Source: Streptomyces paludis | GTDB taxonomy: Bacteria; Actinomycetota; Actinomycetes; Streptomycetales; Streptomycetaceae | DNA length: 64,000 nt | NCBI RefSeq assembly: GCF_003344965.1 | Contig: NZ_CP031194.1 | Coordinates: 4,588,001 to 4,652,000 of the forward strand | Direction of reading: 5' to 3' | Shown here: positions 42,199-51,495 of the stretch, piece after piece | Position numbering within the stretch: position 1 is the stretch's first letter | Layout of the letters: each line of letters opens with the position of its first letter | Position numbers and translations under genes: made by a program | The notes under the pieces: model-generated | What the model was told of the DNA's origin: nothing | The model's database searches: none | Seen by the model: the letters and a program-made list of their open reading frames with translations, nothing else

Positions 42199-42445
42199 GC
42201 CCGTCAGTGACGCGCGGCTCTGGGGGGTCGTCGCGCTCGGCGTGAGCTTTCTGGTGCTCGTTGTGACCGTCCTGTGGGCGGCCTCGTCGTCCTCCGCCGA
42301 TCCGGACTACGAGGTACGGGCCTTGCTCGCCGACGAAGCGCCGGGCGCTGTGTACGCGTACACCTGCCACTGTCACCGCGCGTCGGTTCTCGTGACCGTG
42401 CCGGTGGGGGAGTTGCCCTGTCGGCGGGGGTGGGGGCGGATATGA
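42191..42445 (+). CDS. Small membrane protein of unknown function
   Basis: An 84-residue protein with one N-terminal membrane helix (LWGVVALGVSFLVLVVTVLWAA) and a short exterior or cytoplasmic tail with a CHCH element (YTCHCHRASVLVTVPVG). It overlaps the ATPase gene by eight bases, so it is likely translated from the same message. I do not recognise a family. The start (GTG at 42191) is uncertain. Confidence 0.5.
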   Translation: MVEPVSDARLWGVVALGVSFLVLVVTVLWAASSSSADPDYEVRALLADEAPGAVYAYTCHCHRASVLVTVPVGELPCRRGWGRI

Positions 42446-42467
42446 GGTTGCCGCGCCCCCGTGCGTA

Positions 42468-42504
42468 CCCCCGGACCGCCGCGTGCAGCGCAGCGGTCCG
42501 GGGG
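42468..42504. terminator. Hairpin between convergent genes
   Basis: CCCCCGGACCGC pairs perfectly with GCGGTCCGGGGG around a 13-base loop. It lies between the small membrane protein and the convergent carboxypeptidase and can serve both. Confidence 0.75.
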
Positions 42505-42528
42505 CCTGCTACCTCAGCTACCTCAGCG

Positions 42529-43941
42529 TCAGCAGTACTGCGCCTGTTTCCCGATCGACCGGTACATGCAGTCCGCGTTCTCCAGCAGTTGGAGCACCGC
42601 GTCGCGGTTCCGGCTGGTCTCCCGGGTGATGAGTGAGCCCGGCGGGTAGAAGCCGCCCTGCGCGCTCGTCCTCGGATACAGCTCGTACGTGTAGCTGAAG
42701 ATCTTGTGCGTGCCCCACAGCCAGTCGGGGATCGAGCCGTCCGTGATGTACAGCGCGCTGGACTGCTGCGCCGTGTAGCCGTTGCTGGCCGCCATTTTGC
42801 GGCCGACCGTCGCGAAGGCGTCCCGGTCGTCGGCGGTCAGGCCGGTGGCGGTGGTGGCCGTGGTGTAGCCGTACGGCCACATCACCAGCTCGCTGTAGGT
42901 GTGGAAGTCGATCGCGGCCTTGATCTGCTGGACGCCGCCCACGACCCGGCTGCGCACGAAGTTCGCCACGACCTTCACCTCGGGCGACGACTCGGCCGCC
43001 GTGCCCCGGTAGGTCTCCGAGGAGAAGGTGCCGGAGGACCCGCCACAGCAGCCCCAGCGGTACGCCCAGTTGCGGTTGAGGTCCGTACCGACGGCGGTGG
43101 AGCCGGAGTTGGGCTGGCGGTTCTTGCGCCAGCTGCGGTACGCGCCGGTGGCGATGTCGTACTCGCCGCCGTCCGGGTTGAGGTCCGGGATGATCCAGAT
43201 CTCACGGGTGTTGAGGAGTGTGGTGATCCGCGAGTCGGTGCCGTAACCCGAGGTCAGCTCGTTGAGCAGATACAGCGCCATCTCGACGGTGAGGTGCTCG
43301 CGCGCGTGCTGGTGGTGGGTGAAGAGGACCTCGGGCTCGTTCTCGTCCACGGCCACATTGCGGCTGATCTTGATCGCGACGATGTTGCGGCCCTCGTACG
43401 AGGTGCCGATGACGCGCTGGCTCGCGATGGTGGGGTTGGCCGCGATGACCGAGTTGATCTCCGCCGTCATCTCCGCGTAGTTGTGGTACGCCGAGTCCGA
43501 CGAGGGGAAGTCGGCGATGGAGACCTCGCCGTCGGCCCGGCGGTCCGGGGGGCCGCCCAGCGGGGTCGGCTCGTAGCCGATGGCCTTGAGCTTCGCGACC
43601 TGCGCGGGGTTGGCGGAGACGACCACGGACTCGCTGTCCGTCTCGTCGATGGACACGCCGGTGGAGGTGACTTCGGCGCGGGTGGCCGGGGTCGCGTGCA
43701 GATGGATCTCGTACTGCTCGATGTCCTCGGTGGTGTCGGGCCCGACGGCGGCGGTACGGCCGGCCGCGGCCTGCTGCAACGGGGAGGTCGAGTCGCTCTG
43801 GGCCGCGACGGCGGTGAGGCCGAGGGCCAGGGCCACGAGGGCGGCCAGTGGGCCGGTCCGGCCGCGACGGGTGTGACGGGTGGGGCGGATGCGTTTGGTT
43901 CCGCTTCCTGGCATTCCGCTTCCTGAGGGTCGGAGGCGCAT
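42529..43941 (-). CDS. Secreted M14 zinc carboxypeptidase
   Basis: Carboxypeptidase of 470 residues of the M14 (carboxypeptidase T/A-like) family. A long Arg-rich signal region ([20 protein letters not shown], then hydrophobic [16 protein letters not shown]) leads to a propeptide (about 50-145) and the catalytic domain: the zinc motif HAREH (about 212), the Arg/Asn region [18 protein letters not shown], the third ligand in [16 protein letters not shown] and the catalytic Glu in YTYELYPR (about 422). The C-terminus has Cys pairs ([14 protein letters not shown]). The internal ATG is chosen from AGGAG seven bases upstream. It is divergent from a secreted subtilase; the gap holds an iron-box-like site. 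Confidence 0.92.
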   Translation of the reverse strand: MRLRPSGSGMPGSGTKRIRPTRHTRRGRTGPLAALVALALGLTAVAAQSDSTSPLQQAAAGRTAAVGPDTTEDIEQYEIHLHATPATRAEVTSTGVSIDETDSESVVVSANPAQVAKLKAIGYEPTPLGGPPDRRADGEVSIADFPSSDSAYHNYAEMTAEINSVIAANPTIASQRVIGTSYEGRNIVAIKISRNVAVDENEPEVLFTHHQHAREHLTVEMALYLLNELTSGYGTDSRITTLLNTREIWIIPDLNPDGGEYDIATGAYRSWRKNRQPNSGSTAVGTDLNRNWAYRWGCCGGSSGTFSSETYRGTAAESSPEVKVVANFVRSRVVGGVQQIKAAIDFHTYSELVMWPYGYTTATTATGLTADDRDAFATVGRKMAASNGYTAQQSSALYITDGSIPDWLWGTHKIFSYTYELYPRTSAQGGFYPPGSLITRETSRNRDAVLQLLENADCMYRSIGKQAQYC

Positions 43942-44008
43942 GAGTTCTCCTGTGTAGGGGGGAGCCATCGTGAGGGGAATGTCATGGTCAGGTCAAGAGT
44001 GCAAAAAG

Positions 44009-44027
44009 TTAGGTAAGCCTAAGTTGT
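44009..44027. promoter_or_regulatory. DmdR/IdeR-like iron box
   Basis: TTAGGTAAGCCTAAGTTGT matches 14 of 19 positions of the DtxR/IdeR-family consensus (TWAGGTTAGSCTAACCTWA), and its core TTAGG-N4-CCTAA is a perfect palindrome. It lies 68 bp upstream of the carboxypeptidase start and 110 bp upstream of the subtilase start. It is AT-rich in a GC-rich setting. Confidence 0.6.
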
Positions 44028-44136
44028 GCGTTACCTTTGCGCAGTGCATCGCACCGCCGGGCGCGGGCCGCTGTTCGGCGGCCCGCGTTGGCCTGATTTG
44101 TCATGCCCATCAGCCACCACTCCGAACGGAGTTCGC

Positions 44137-47100
44137 GTGATAAGACATCGCGCCGCGACCTGGACGGGCGGCGCTCTCGCGGCCGTCATGCTCGTCACCA
44201 CCCAGAGCGGGATATCCACCGCCGCCGGCTCGCTTCCCGCCGGCTCTCTCGCCTCGGCTTCCCCTGCCTCGGCCGCCTCCGGCGCCGTACCTGCCGCCCT
44301 CCAGGGCAAGCGGTTCACCCTCATCACCGGGGACGTCGTCAGCGTCAACACCACCAAGGGCACCGCCGACATCGATGTCTCGGCCGCCCCCGGCCGGGAA
44401 GGCGTCGGCTTCTTCCGTACGCGTACGGGCGACGACGTCAGCGTCGTACCCGCGGATGTGGCCCCGCTCGTGGCCTCCGGGCAGCTGGACGACCAGCTCT
44501 TCAACATCAGCGAACTCGGCAGGCTGGGGCTGGGCGACCGGACGGCGGGTCAGGAGGCGGATCGCAGCACCCACAAGGCTGGTGCCACCGCCGGAGCGAC
44601 CACCACCGGGACCCGCCTTCCGCTGATCATCAAGCACCGCGGCGCCCGCCTCCCCGCCGCCGCCCGTGCCGAGGTCGCCGGGGCGGAGATCGTCCCGCTC
44701 ACCTCCATCGGTTCCACCGCCGTGAGCGTCCCGGAGGACGACGGGGGCGACCTCTGGAAGGCGCTCTCCCAGGACGCGGCCAACGGCAAGGCCGCGACCC
44801 CGAAGGCGACCCCGAAGGCCGGTGCGAAAGCAGCCCCCTCCGCAACCGCCGCGCTCCTCCCCGCCGTAGAGACCGTCTGGCTCGACCGCCCCGCCCAACT
44901 GACCGACGCGCGGAGCACGAGGCCCCACGCCGGGCCCGAGATCACCCCCGACGGCGACACCGCCGTCTCCGACCTCGTCGGCCAGATCAACGCCAAGAGC
45001 GTCCGGGCCGGCGGCATCGACGGCTCCGGCGTCAAGGTCGCCGTCCTCGACACCGGTGTGCTCACCTCGCACCCCGACCTCAAGGACCGCGTCTCCCAGT
45101 CCGCCAACTTCATCGAGTGGGACGACGAGACCGCGACCAGCGACATCGACGGCCACGGCACCCACGTCGCCGGCATCGTCGGCGGTACGGGCGCCGCCTC
45201 CGGTGGTACGTACGCGGGGGTTGCCCCCGGGGCCGAGATCATCAGCGGCCGGGTGCTCTCCGGCAGTCTGGGGCAGATCTCGCACATCATCGCGGGCATG
45301 GAGTGGGCCGCCGAACAGGGCGCCGACATCGTCAACATGAGCCTTGGCGCGTCCGGGCTCAGCGACGGCACCGACCCCTGGTCCCTCGCCACCGACGCAC
45401 TGCTGGCCAAGGGCGTGCTGCCGGTCGTCTCCGCGGGCAACAGCGGCCCCGGTTCGTACACCGTCACCCCGCCCGCCGCGGCCGAGGGCGCGCTCTCCGT
45501 CGGAGCGGCCGGTGGCGACGGCGCCACGGCCACGTTCTCCAGCCGCGGGCCGCTCTACGGCGACTACAGCGTCAAGCCGAACGTGAAGGCCCCCGGCGTC
45601 GCCGTCACCTCGGCGCGCGCCGCCGGCACCCCCGTAGGCGACGCCGAGCGCGAGGGCCCCGAAGGGCCGGTGGACGACAACTACACCCGGCTGTCCGGTA
45701 CGTCGATGGCCGCACCGGCGGTGGCGGGCGCCGCCGCGCTCGTCATGCAGGCGCACCCGGACTGGACGCCCGTCCAGGTCAGCCAGGCGCTCATCTCCAG
45801 CGCGCGGGGCACCCCGGGCGAGTCCGTGTACGACGAGGGCGCCGGCCTGATCGACGTACAGCGCGCCATCGACCAGCGGGTCAGCGCGACCACCCCCGCC
45901 GTGGACTTCGGGCGGCAGGCGTGGCCCCGGCCCGCGGCCCCGACCACCCGGAAGGCCACCTTCCGTAATGCCTCGGACGCGCCCGTCACCCTCGATCTGT
46001 CGCTCGCCGTCCGGTCGACGCGCGGCACCCTGCCCAGCTCGGTCCTGAGCCTGTCCACCAACCGCCTGACCGTGCCCGCGCACGGCGAGGCGTCGGCCGA
46101 TGTCGTCCTGCACGACAAGGGCGTACGTACGGGCGGTACGGTCTCCGCCGTTGTCACCGCCAAGCAGTCCGGCGGTCCCGATATCGGTGAACCCGCCGTC
46201 GTACTGCTCCCCGTGGGGCTCACCCTCGAACCCGAGAGCCACGAACTGACGCTGCGGCTCCTCGACCAGAACGGCGAAGGCGCCTCCGACATCTCCCTGT
46301 TGAGCGTCACCCCGCTCGACCGCGACCTGGAGCCCTTCGAGAGCCCCATCCGCTACACCGACCGCGACACCCTCAAGGTCCGCGTCCCCACCGGCTCGTA
46401 CGGCGTCTCGGCGATCATCGCCCGGGGCGGCGGCGACTACTGGTACGAGAGCGACATCCTCATCACCGGCGAGCCGTACGTCCGCGTCACCAAGGACACC
46501 GCCCTCACCCTGGGCGGGAAGACCGCGACCCGGCTCGGCAACACCGTACCGACCAAGGGCGTCCAGCGGATCTACCAGCTGGCCGGCCTCAAGCAGACCC
46601 AGCCGAGCGCCCCGCCCGGCCGCGCCACGCCCATCTCCACGGACATCTCGGTGGAGTTCAAGCACCGGTCGCCCGCCTACTGGTCCGTCCCGTCGAGGAC
46701 CAGCGACAAGCGGTCCGACTTCACGACGTACTACCGCGAGGATCTCGCGGCGGGTTACGAGTACGCCACCGACGACGAGTACAGCAAGCCCACCGCTACC
46801 GGGCCCGTCTACTACCTCGCCAACGCCCACCGCGGCGGCGTCCCGGCCAAGCTCACCGGCAAGGTCGGTACGGAAGGTCTGGCGCGGATCGACGCCCGTT
46901 ACGCCCAGTCACAGGCGACGACCTGGGCCAACGGCCCGTTCCCCCTCAAGAGCAAGCTGGTCACCGCCCGGATCGCCGGGATCGACACCGGGGGCCGCCG
47001 GGTCAACGTGAAGTCGCCCGGCACACGTACGGAGTACTACTCCGCCTCGCCCGATGTCGCCTGGACACAGGAGCTGCGCCAGACCTGGCAGAACTACGAC

Positions 47101-47949
47101 AGCGACGACCCGCGCACCGACGGCGCCCTTTACACCGCCCCCGAGACGCTGCGCGGCGGCTCCCGGCGCACCGAGAAGTGGAACTACCCGGTCGCGGGCG
47201 GCCCGGCCCTGGTGGCGGGCGCCACGAGCCCCCTCACCCGTACGGGCAGCACCCTCACCGCCGATCTCCCGCTGACCGGCGACTCCAACCCCCGCCACCG
47301 CAGCGTGGGCGATCACTACCTGGTCGACTCGGTGGACTACACCCTCAGCCGCGACGGCAAGCGGATCCCCCGCACGCGCGAAGGCGCCGAGGAGTTCCCC
47401 CGCGCCTCCTGGATCAATGGCTGGGACATCCCGGCCGGCAACGACACGTACACCCTGAAGGCCACGGCCGTAAGGGACTTCTGGTACACGCTCTCCACGG
47501 AGGTACGGGCCTCCTGGACGTTCGCGGCGGGCGCCACGCCCGGCGGCGGACGGACCGCCGGGCTGCCGCTCAGCAGCGTCCGCTGGCAGCCGGCGACCGA
47601 CAACCAGTCGCGGGCGAAGGACAACCGGCGCGCCAAGGTGCCTTTCACCGTCCAGCGCGTCGGAGGCACCGGCGGCAAGGACAAGGAGCGCGGCAAGCTG
47701 CGCTCGCTGACCGTCGAGGCGTCGTACGACAACGGCACCACCTGGAAGAAGGTGCCCGTGCGACGGTACGGCAAGGACGGCCTCCAGGGGCAGGCGCTGC
47801 TGCGCTACCCGAAGCTCAGCACGCTGGACGCCAAGTACCTGGACGTCAACGGCGACGGGTATGTGAGCCTGCGCGTGCGGGGGAAGGACGCGGTCTCGTC
47901 CTTCGCGCTGACGGTCAAGAAGGCGTACAAGCTGAAGGCCGCTTCGTAG
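44137..47949 (+). CDS. Secreted subtilisin-like serine peptidase (S8)
   Basis: Large exported subtilase of 1270 residues. Signal peptide about 1-35, a long propeptide to about 290, and the S8 domain with Asp in VAVLDTGVL (about 304), His in DGHGTHVAG (about 340), the oxyanion Asn in SAGNSGPG and Ser in LSGTSMAAP (about 522). A repeat-rich Ala/Lys/Pro stretch lies in the propeptide (ATPKATPKAGAKAAPSATA). The C-terminal 650 residues form beta-rich domains of the kind found in large Streptomyces subtilases. The GTG start is preceded by GGAG five bases upstream; an earlier in-frame start would cross the iron box. It probably degrades external protein, and the neighbouring carboxypeptidase would trim its products. 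Confidence 0.9.
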   Translation: MIRHRAATWTGGALAAVMLVTTQSGISTAAGSLPAGSLASASPASAASGAVPAALQGKRFTLITGDVVSVNTTKGTADIDVSAAPGREGVGFFRTRTGDDVSVVPADVAPLVASGQLDDQLFNISELGRLGLGDRTAGQEADRSTHKAGATAGATTTGTRLPLIIKHRGARLPAAARAEVAGAEIVPLTSIGSTAVSVPEDDGGDLWKALSQDAANGKAATPKATPKAGAKAAPSATAALLPAVETVWLDRPAQLTDARSTRPHAGPEITPDGDTAVSDLVGQINAKSVRAGGIDGSGVKVAVLDTGVLTSHPDLKDRVSQSANFIEWDDETATSDIDGHGTHVAGIVGGTGAASGGTYAGVAPGAEIISGRVLSGSLGQISHIIAGMEWAAEQGADIVNMSLGASGLSDGTDPWSLATDALLAKGVLPVVSAGNSGPGSYTVTPPAAAEGALSVGAAGGDGATATFSSRGPLYGDYSVKPNVKAPGVAVTSARAAGTPVGDAEREGPEGPVDDNYTRLSGTSMAAPAVAGAAALVMQAHPDWTPVQVSQALISSARGTPGESVYDEGAGLIDVQRAIDQRVSATTPAVDFGRQAWPRPAAPTTRKATFRNASDAPVTLDLSLAVRSTRGTLPSSVLSLSTNRLTVPAHGEASADVVLHDKGVRTGGTVSAVVTAKQSGGPDIGEPAVVLLPVGLTLEPESHELTLRLLDQNGEGASDISLLSVTPLDRDLEPFESPIRYTDRDTLKVRVPTGSYGVSAIIARGGGDYWYESDILITGEPYVRVTKDTALTLGGKTATRLGNTVPTKGVQRIYQLAGLKQTQPSAPPGRATPISTDISVEFKHRSPAYWSVPSRTSDKRSDFTTYYREDLAAGYEYATDDEYSKPTATGPVYYLANAHRGGVPAKLTGKVGTEGLARIDARYAQSQATTWANGPFPLKSKLVTARIAGIDTGGRRVNVKSPGTRTEYYSASPDVAWTQELRQTWQNYDSDDPRTDGALYTAPETLRGGSRRTEKWNYPVAGGPALVAGATSPLTRTGSTLTADLPLTGDSNPRHRSVGDHYLVDSVDYTLSRDGKRIPRTREGAEEFPRASWINGWDIPAGNDTYTLKATAVRDFWYTLSTEVRASWTFAAGATPGGGRTAGLPLSSVRWQPATDNQSRAKDNRRAKVPFTVQRVGGTGGKDKERGKLRSLTVEASYDNGTTWKKVPVRRYGKDGLQGQALLRYPKLSTLDAKYLDVNGDGYVSLRVRGKDAVSSFALTVKKAYKLKAAS

Positions 47950-48017
47950 CACCCCGGGGTACACCGGACCGCCCTGGAAATCGTCGCCGCCCTCGCCGTG
48001 CTGCAATAGAAGGACCG

Positions 48018-48038
48018 CCCGTCCCCGTGGGGGACGGG
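48018..48038 (+). terminator. Hairpin after the subtilase
   Basis: CCCGTCCCC pairs perfectly with GGGGACGGG around a GTG loop, 69 bases past the subtilase stop and 40 bases ahead of the next gene. Confidence 0.6.
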
Positions 48039-48077
48039 ACGGCGGCGAGGGCGGAACGACGGGCAGGGAGTACGGGC

Positions 48078-49322
48078 GTGGACGTCCAGGGCACGGTGGA
48101 TGCGGGCTTCGAGCCGGTCAGGGACGCGTTCGCCGGGAACTTCGAGCGGCTCGGTGAACGGGGCGCGGCCGTCGCCGTGTACCGGGACGGCCGCAAGGTC
48201 GTCGACCTGTGGGCGGGCACGCGCGACGTGGACGGCGGCAGCGGCGGCGAGGGCAGCGGCGGCGGCGAGGGCGGCAGCGGTGAGGGCGGCGACGCCGGTC
48301 CGGGCGCGCCCTGGGCGCTCGACACCGCGCAGATCGTCCGCTCGGCGACCAAGGGCATCGCCGCCGCCGTACCGCTGCTGCTGCACCAGCGCGGCCAGAT
48401 CGACCTGGACGCCCCGCTCGGCACGTACTGGCCGGAGTTCAAGGCGGCGGGCAAGGAGCGCGCGCTCGTACGGCATCTGCTGTCGCACCGCGCCGGGGTG
48501 CCCGTGCTGGACCGGCCGCTCACGCCCGCGCAGGCGGTCGACGGCGTGTCCGGGGCGCGCGCGCTCGCCGCGCAGGCGCCCGCGTGGGAGCCGGGCACCG
48601 ACCACGGTTACCACGCGCAGACCTACAGCTGGCTGCTGTCCGAACTGGTCGTGCGCGTGACGGGCCGGTCCATCGGCCGGTGGATCGCGGAGGAGATCGC
48701 CCGGCCGCTCGGGCTCGACTTCTGGGTCGGGCTGCCCGCCGAGGAGGCGCACCGGGTGGGCCGGATCGGGCCGGTGACGGAGCCGGCGGCCGTCGGGGGC
48801 GCGCTGCGGCTGCGGCCGAAGCGGTCCGTCTCGGCGGCGTACGGCGACCCGGGGTCGCTGACGCGGCGCGCGTTCGGGGTGATCGACCCGCTGCCGGACG
48901 AGAACGACCCGGTGTACCGCGCGGCCGAACTCCCGGCGTCCGGCGGCATTTCGACGGCCCGCGCGCTGGCCCGCTGCTACGCGGCGATGATCGGCCCGGT
49001 GGACGGGCACCGGCTGTTCGCGCCCGCGACGCTGACCCTGGCCCGTACGGAGGAGTCGGCGGGCCCCGACCGCGTCCTGGTCGTACACACCCGCTTCGGT
49101 CTTGGCTTCATGCTGCACGGCCCGGCGGCGCCGCTGCTGGGGCCGGGCTCCTTCGGCCACCCGGGGCGCGGCGGCTCGCTCGGCTTCGCGGACCCGGAGA
49201 CGGGGATCGCGCTGGGGTACGTGACGAACGGGATGCGCAAGGGCGTGACGGCGGACCCGCGCGCGCAGGCGCTGGTGCGGGCGGTACGGAGCGTGGTGGC
49301 GCCGGAGGGCGGGGCGGGCTGA
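48078..49322 (+). CDS. Beta-lactamase-fold serine hydrolase (family VIII esterase type)
   Basis: A 414-residue class C beta-lactamase/penicillin-binding-protein-fold hydrolase. The nucleophile is in SATK (about 88-91), a Tyr lies in YHAQTYSWLL in the second motif position, and HPGRGG takes the third motif position. This pattern is usual for family VIII esterases and EstB-like enzymes, not for true beta-lactamases, and there is no signal peptide, so it should be a cytoplasmic esterase. Between the first strands and the active helix lies an unusual Gly/Glu/Ser insert (about 54-76, GGSGGEGSGGGEGG) from a short DNA repeat. GGGAG lies seven bases before the GTG. Confidence 0.87.
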   Translation: MDVQGTVDAGFEPVRDAFAGNFERLGERGAAVAVYRDGRKVVDLWAGTRDVDGGSGGEGSGGGEGGSGEGGDAGPGAPWALDTAQIVRSATKGIAAAVPLLLHQRGQIDLDAPLGTYWPEFKAAGKERALVRHLLSHRAGVPVLDRPLTPAQAVDGVSGARALAAQAPAWEPGTDHGYHAQTYSWLLSELVVRVTGRSIGRWIAEEIARPLGLDFWVGLPAEEAHRVGRIGPVTEPAAVGGALRLRPKRSVSAAYGDPGSLTRRAFGVIDPLPDENDPVYRAAELPASGGISTARALARCYAAMIGPVDGHRLFAPATLTLARTEESAGPDRVLVVHTRFGLGFMLHGPAAPLLGPGSFGHPGRGGSLGFADPETGIALGYVTNGMRKGVTADPRAQALVRAVRSVVAPEGGAG

Positions 49323-49376
49323 GGGGTTCCGTACGGCAGCCCCTCGGCCCCTCCCCTCCTCGGGCGGCTTCCCCGC

Positions 49377-50438
49377 CTATGTCGCCGGGGTCCGGGGGTT
49401 GCTGACCGGCACCACGTTCGTGAGGTCCAGCGCGGCCCGCAGGACCTTCGCCAGCCGGACCGCGTCGCCGACCGCCCACACATGGATGAAGAACAGCCGC
49501 GGATTCTCGGTGAGTCCGTGGTTGTGCAGCTCCACCAGGCCGATCCCGCCGCGCAGCAGCACCTTGATGACGCCCTGCACCTCCGGCGCGATCAGCGCGA
49601 AGTCCCCGCTGAGCGCGGCCCGGCCGCCGCCCAGCGGCTGGAAGATGAGCGCCGAGATCGAGCCGAGCCCCGGCGGCAGCACCATGCCCTGGTCGACGAT
49701 GGTCTCGCGGCGGGCGAAGGTGGCCTTGGCGACCTCGCCGTCCCGGCCGATGTTGCTCCGTAGCGCCGCGTTGATTCCGTCGAGGTCCAGATCGATCGGC
49801 CGCGGCGGCTCCGGGTCGGTGTGCGGCGGGCTCGCGGTCCGCGCGAGCGCCGCCCGTACGCCGCGTGCGAGGGCCACCGGGTCCTTGCCGTGCGCGTGGA
49901 TGTGGATCCACCAGACGTCGGGCTGGTGGGCGGGCAGATGCTTGTGCAGCGAGGTCTGCGCGATCCCGTGGTCCTGGAGGGCGCTGAGCACCCCGTGGAC
50001 CTCGCCCTCGGTGATCGTGAGATCGCCCATGAGCAGTACCTCGTCCTCGGGGTACCGCACGAACGCGATGTGCGACCCGAGGGCGAGCGAGGTCGACACG
50101 GGGACGCCGTGGGCGGTCAGCCGCAGGTCGCCGCGCGGGTAGCGGGTGAAGTACGCCGTGTTGTTGTTCCCCAGGGTCCCCGGCCGGCCCAGCTCCGCCG
50201 TGACGCCCCGCCAGTACTCAAGGGTGCTGGGTACCGGCCGTACGGGCTCGGTGTCATGGCCGGGATCGGCGCCGCGGCGCGATCCTGCCGACGACGCCGG
50301 GGTCTCCGCCGCTTCGGCGGCTGAGGCGGCCTCGGCGGCTCTGGCGGTCAGGAGTGGCACTCCGGCGAGTACGGGGGCCAGTGCGGCGGCGGTGAGTACG
50401 GTGCGCCGGGGCGTGGTGTCCCTTATGGGTGTGTTCAT
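49377..50438 (-). CDS. Exported protein with two DUF1259 domains
   Basis: A 353-residue protein with a twin-arginine-like signal (PRRTVLTAAALAPVLAGVPL, about 10-29), a Ser/Ala linker, and two homologous DUF1259 domains: about 70-200 (STLEYWRGVTAELGRPG ... VHGVLSALQDHGIAQTSLHKH ... WWIHIHAHG) and about 215-345 (DLDGINAALRSNIG ... VQGVIKVLLRGGIGLVELHNHG ... RLFFIHVWAVG). The paired LHxH and IHxHxxG histidines look like metal ligands and are complete in the first domain but reduced in the second (FIHVWAVG), so the second may be non-catalytic. Function unknown. GGAGG lies about ten bases before the ATG. Confidence 0.8.
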   Translation of the reverse strand: MNTPIRDTTPRRTVLTAAALAPVLAGVPLLTARAAEAASAAEAAETPASSAGSRRGADPGHDTEPVRPVPSTLEYWRGVTAELGRPGTLGNNNTAYFTRYPRGDLRLTAHGVPVSTSLALGSHIAFVRYPEDEVLLMGDLTITEGEVHGVLSALQDHGIAQTSLHKHLPAHQPDVWWIHIHAHGKDPVALARGVRAALARTASPPHTDPEPPRPIDLDLDGINAALRSNIGRDGEVAKATFARRETIVDQGMVLPPGLGSISALIFQPLGGGRAALSGDFALIAPEVQGVIKVLLRGGIGLVELHNHGLTENPRLFFIHVWAVGDAVRLAKVLRAALDLTNVVPVSNPRTPAT

Positions 50439-50500
50439 CGTATTTTGCACCTCCGGGAGGAGATGAGAACACGAGGCGCCGGTGAATCGCCGCCGACACG

Positions 50501-51400
50501 TCAGCCCGCGTGCAGCATCAGTCCGATGCCCACCACCATCAACCCGGCCGCCACCATCCTCGGCACGCCGAAACGCTCCTTGAAGAAGATCGTCCCGATG
50601 GCCGCGCCGACGATGATCGACGACTCCCGGAGCGCCGAGACCGGCGCCAGCGCCGCCCGGGTCTGCGCCCACAGGACCAGGCCGTACGAGAGCATCGAGA
50701 GCGCCGCGCCGAGAAGGCCGAGCCCGGCGTGCCGGCGCAGTTGCGGCAGGAGCCGCCCGCGCCGGGTCAACAGGGCGTATATCGGGATCAGGCCGCCCTG
50801 GAGGATCATCAGCCAGGCGATATAGCTGAGCGGGGAGCCCGCGCTCCGTACCCCGACCCCGTCCACGACGGTGTACGCGGCGATCGACAGCCCGGTCGCG
50901 ACCGCGGCGAGCAGGGCCGGCCAGCGGGATGCCGTCCTGCTGCTGTCGCCGCCGTTCCCGCCGTTCCCGCCGTTCCCGCCCTTCCCGCTCCCCCGGATGC
51001 CCCACACCGCGAGGCCCACCAGCCCCGCCGAGGCGACCGCGACCCCCGCCGTCTGCCAGGAGTCCAGCGACTCACCGACGAAGACGGCGGCGGCCACCGT
51101 CACCACCAGCGGTGCCGTGCCCCGGGCGATCGGATACATCTGGCCGAAGTCACCGAGCTGGAAGGAGCGCATCAGCAGCAGCATGTAGCTCACGTGCAGC
51201 ACGCCCGACGCCACCAGATACGGCCAGGCCGCCGCGTCCGGGAACGGGGTGAGGAAGGCCAGGACCACGCCGATCGCCGCCGAGCCGCCGCCGATCAGGC
51301 TGAACACGGCCAGCTTGTCGCTGATGTTGTGCGCGATCGCGTTCCAACTGGCGTGCGTCAGCGCGGCGATGAGGACGGCCGTGGCCACCAGGGGGGTCAT
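50501..51400 (-). CDS. EamA/DMT-family transporter
   Basis: A 299-residue membrane protein with about ten helices in two homologous EamA halves (ALTHASWNAIAHNIS at the start; SYMLLLMRSFQLGDFGQMYPIARG and SYGLVLWAQTRAALAPVSALRESS at the equivalent positions). It should export a small metabolite. The loop between halves carries a Gly-Asn repeat (KGGNGGNGGNGGD) from a short DNA repeat. The family is too broad for substrate assignment. It lies 63 bp upstream of the DUF1259 gene on the same strand. Confidence 0.85.
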   Translation of the reverse strand: MTPLVATAVLIAALTHASWNAIAHNISDKLAVFSLIGGGSAAIGVVLAFLTPFPDAAAWPYLVASGVLHVSYMLLLMRSFQLGDFGQMYPIARGTAPLVVTVAAAVFVGESLDSWQTAGVAVASAGLVGLAVWGIRGSGKGGNGGNGGNGGDSSRTASRWPALLAAVATGLSIAAYTVVDGVGVRSAGSPLSYIAWLMILQGGLIPIYALLTRRGRLLPQLRRHAGLGLLGAALSMLSYGLVLWAQTRAALAPVSALRESSIIVGAAIGTIFFKERFGVPRMVAAGLMVVGIGLMLHAG

Positions 51401-51495
51401 CCGCCGGCCCCCGTCAGATACGTACCTCCGGAACCACGTCCGGCACGATGTACCGCATTACGGCCGACGATGTCCCCGGTACCTACGCTCCGCAC

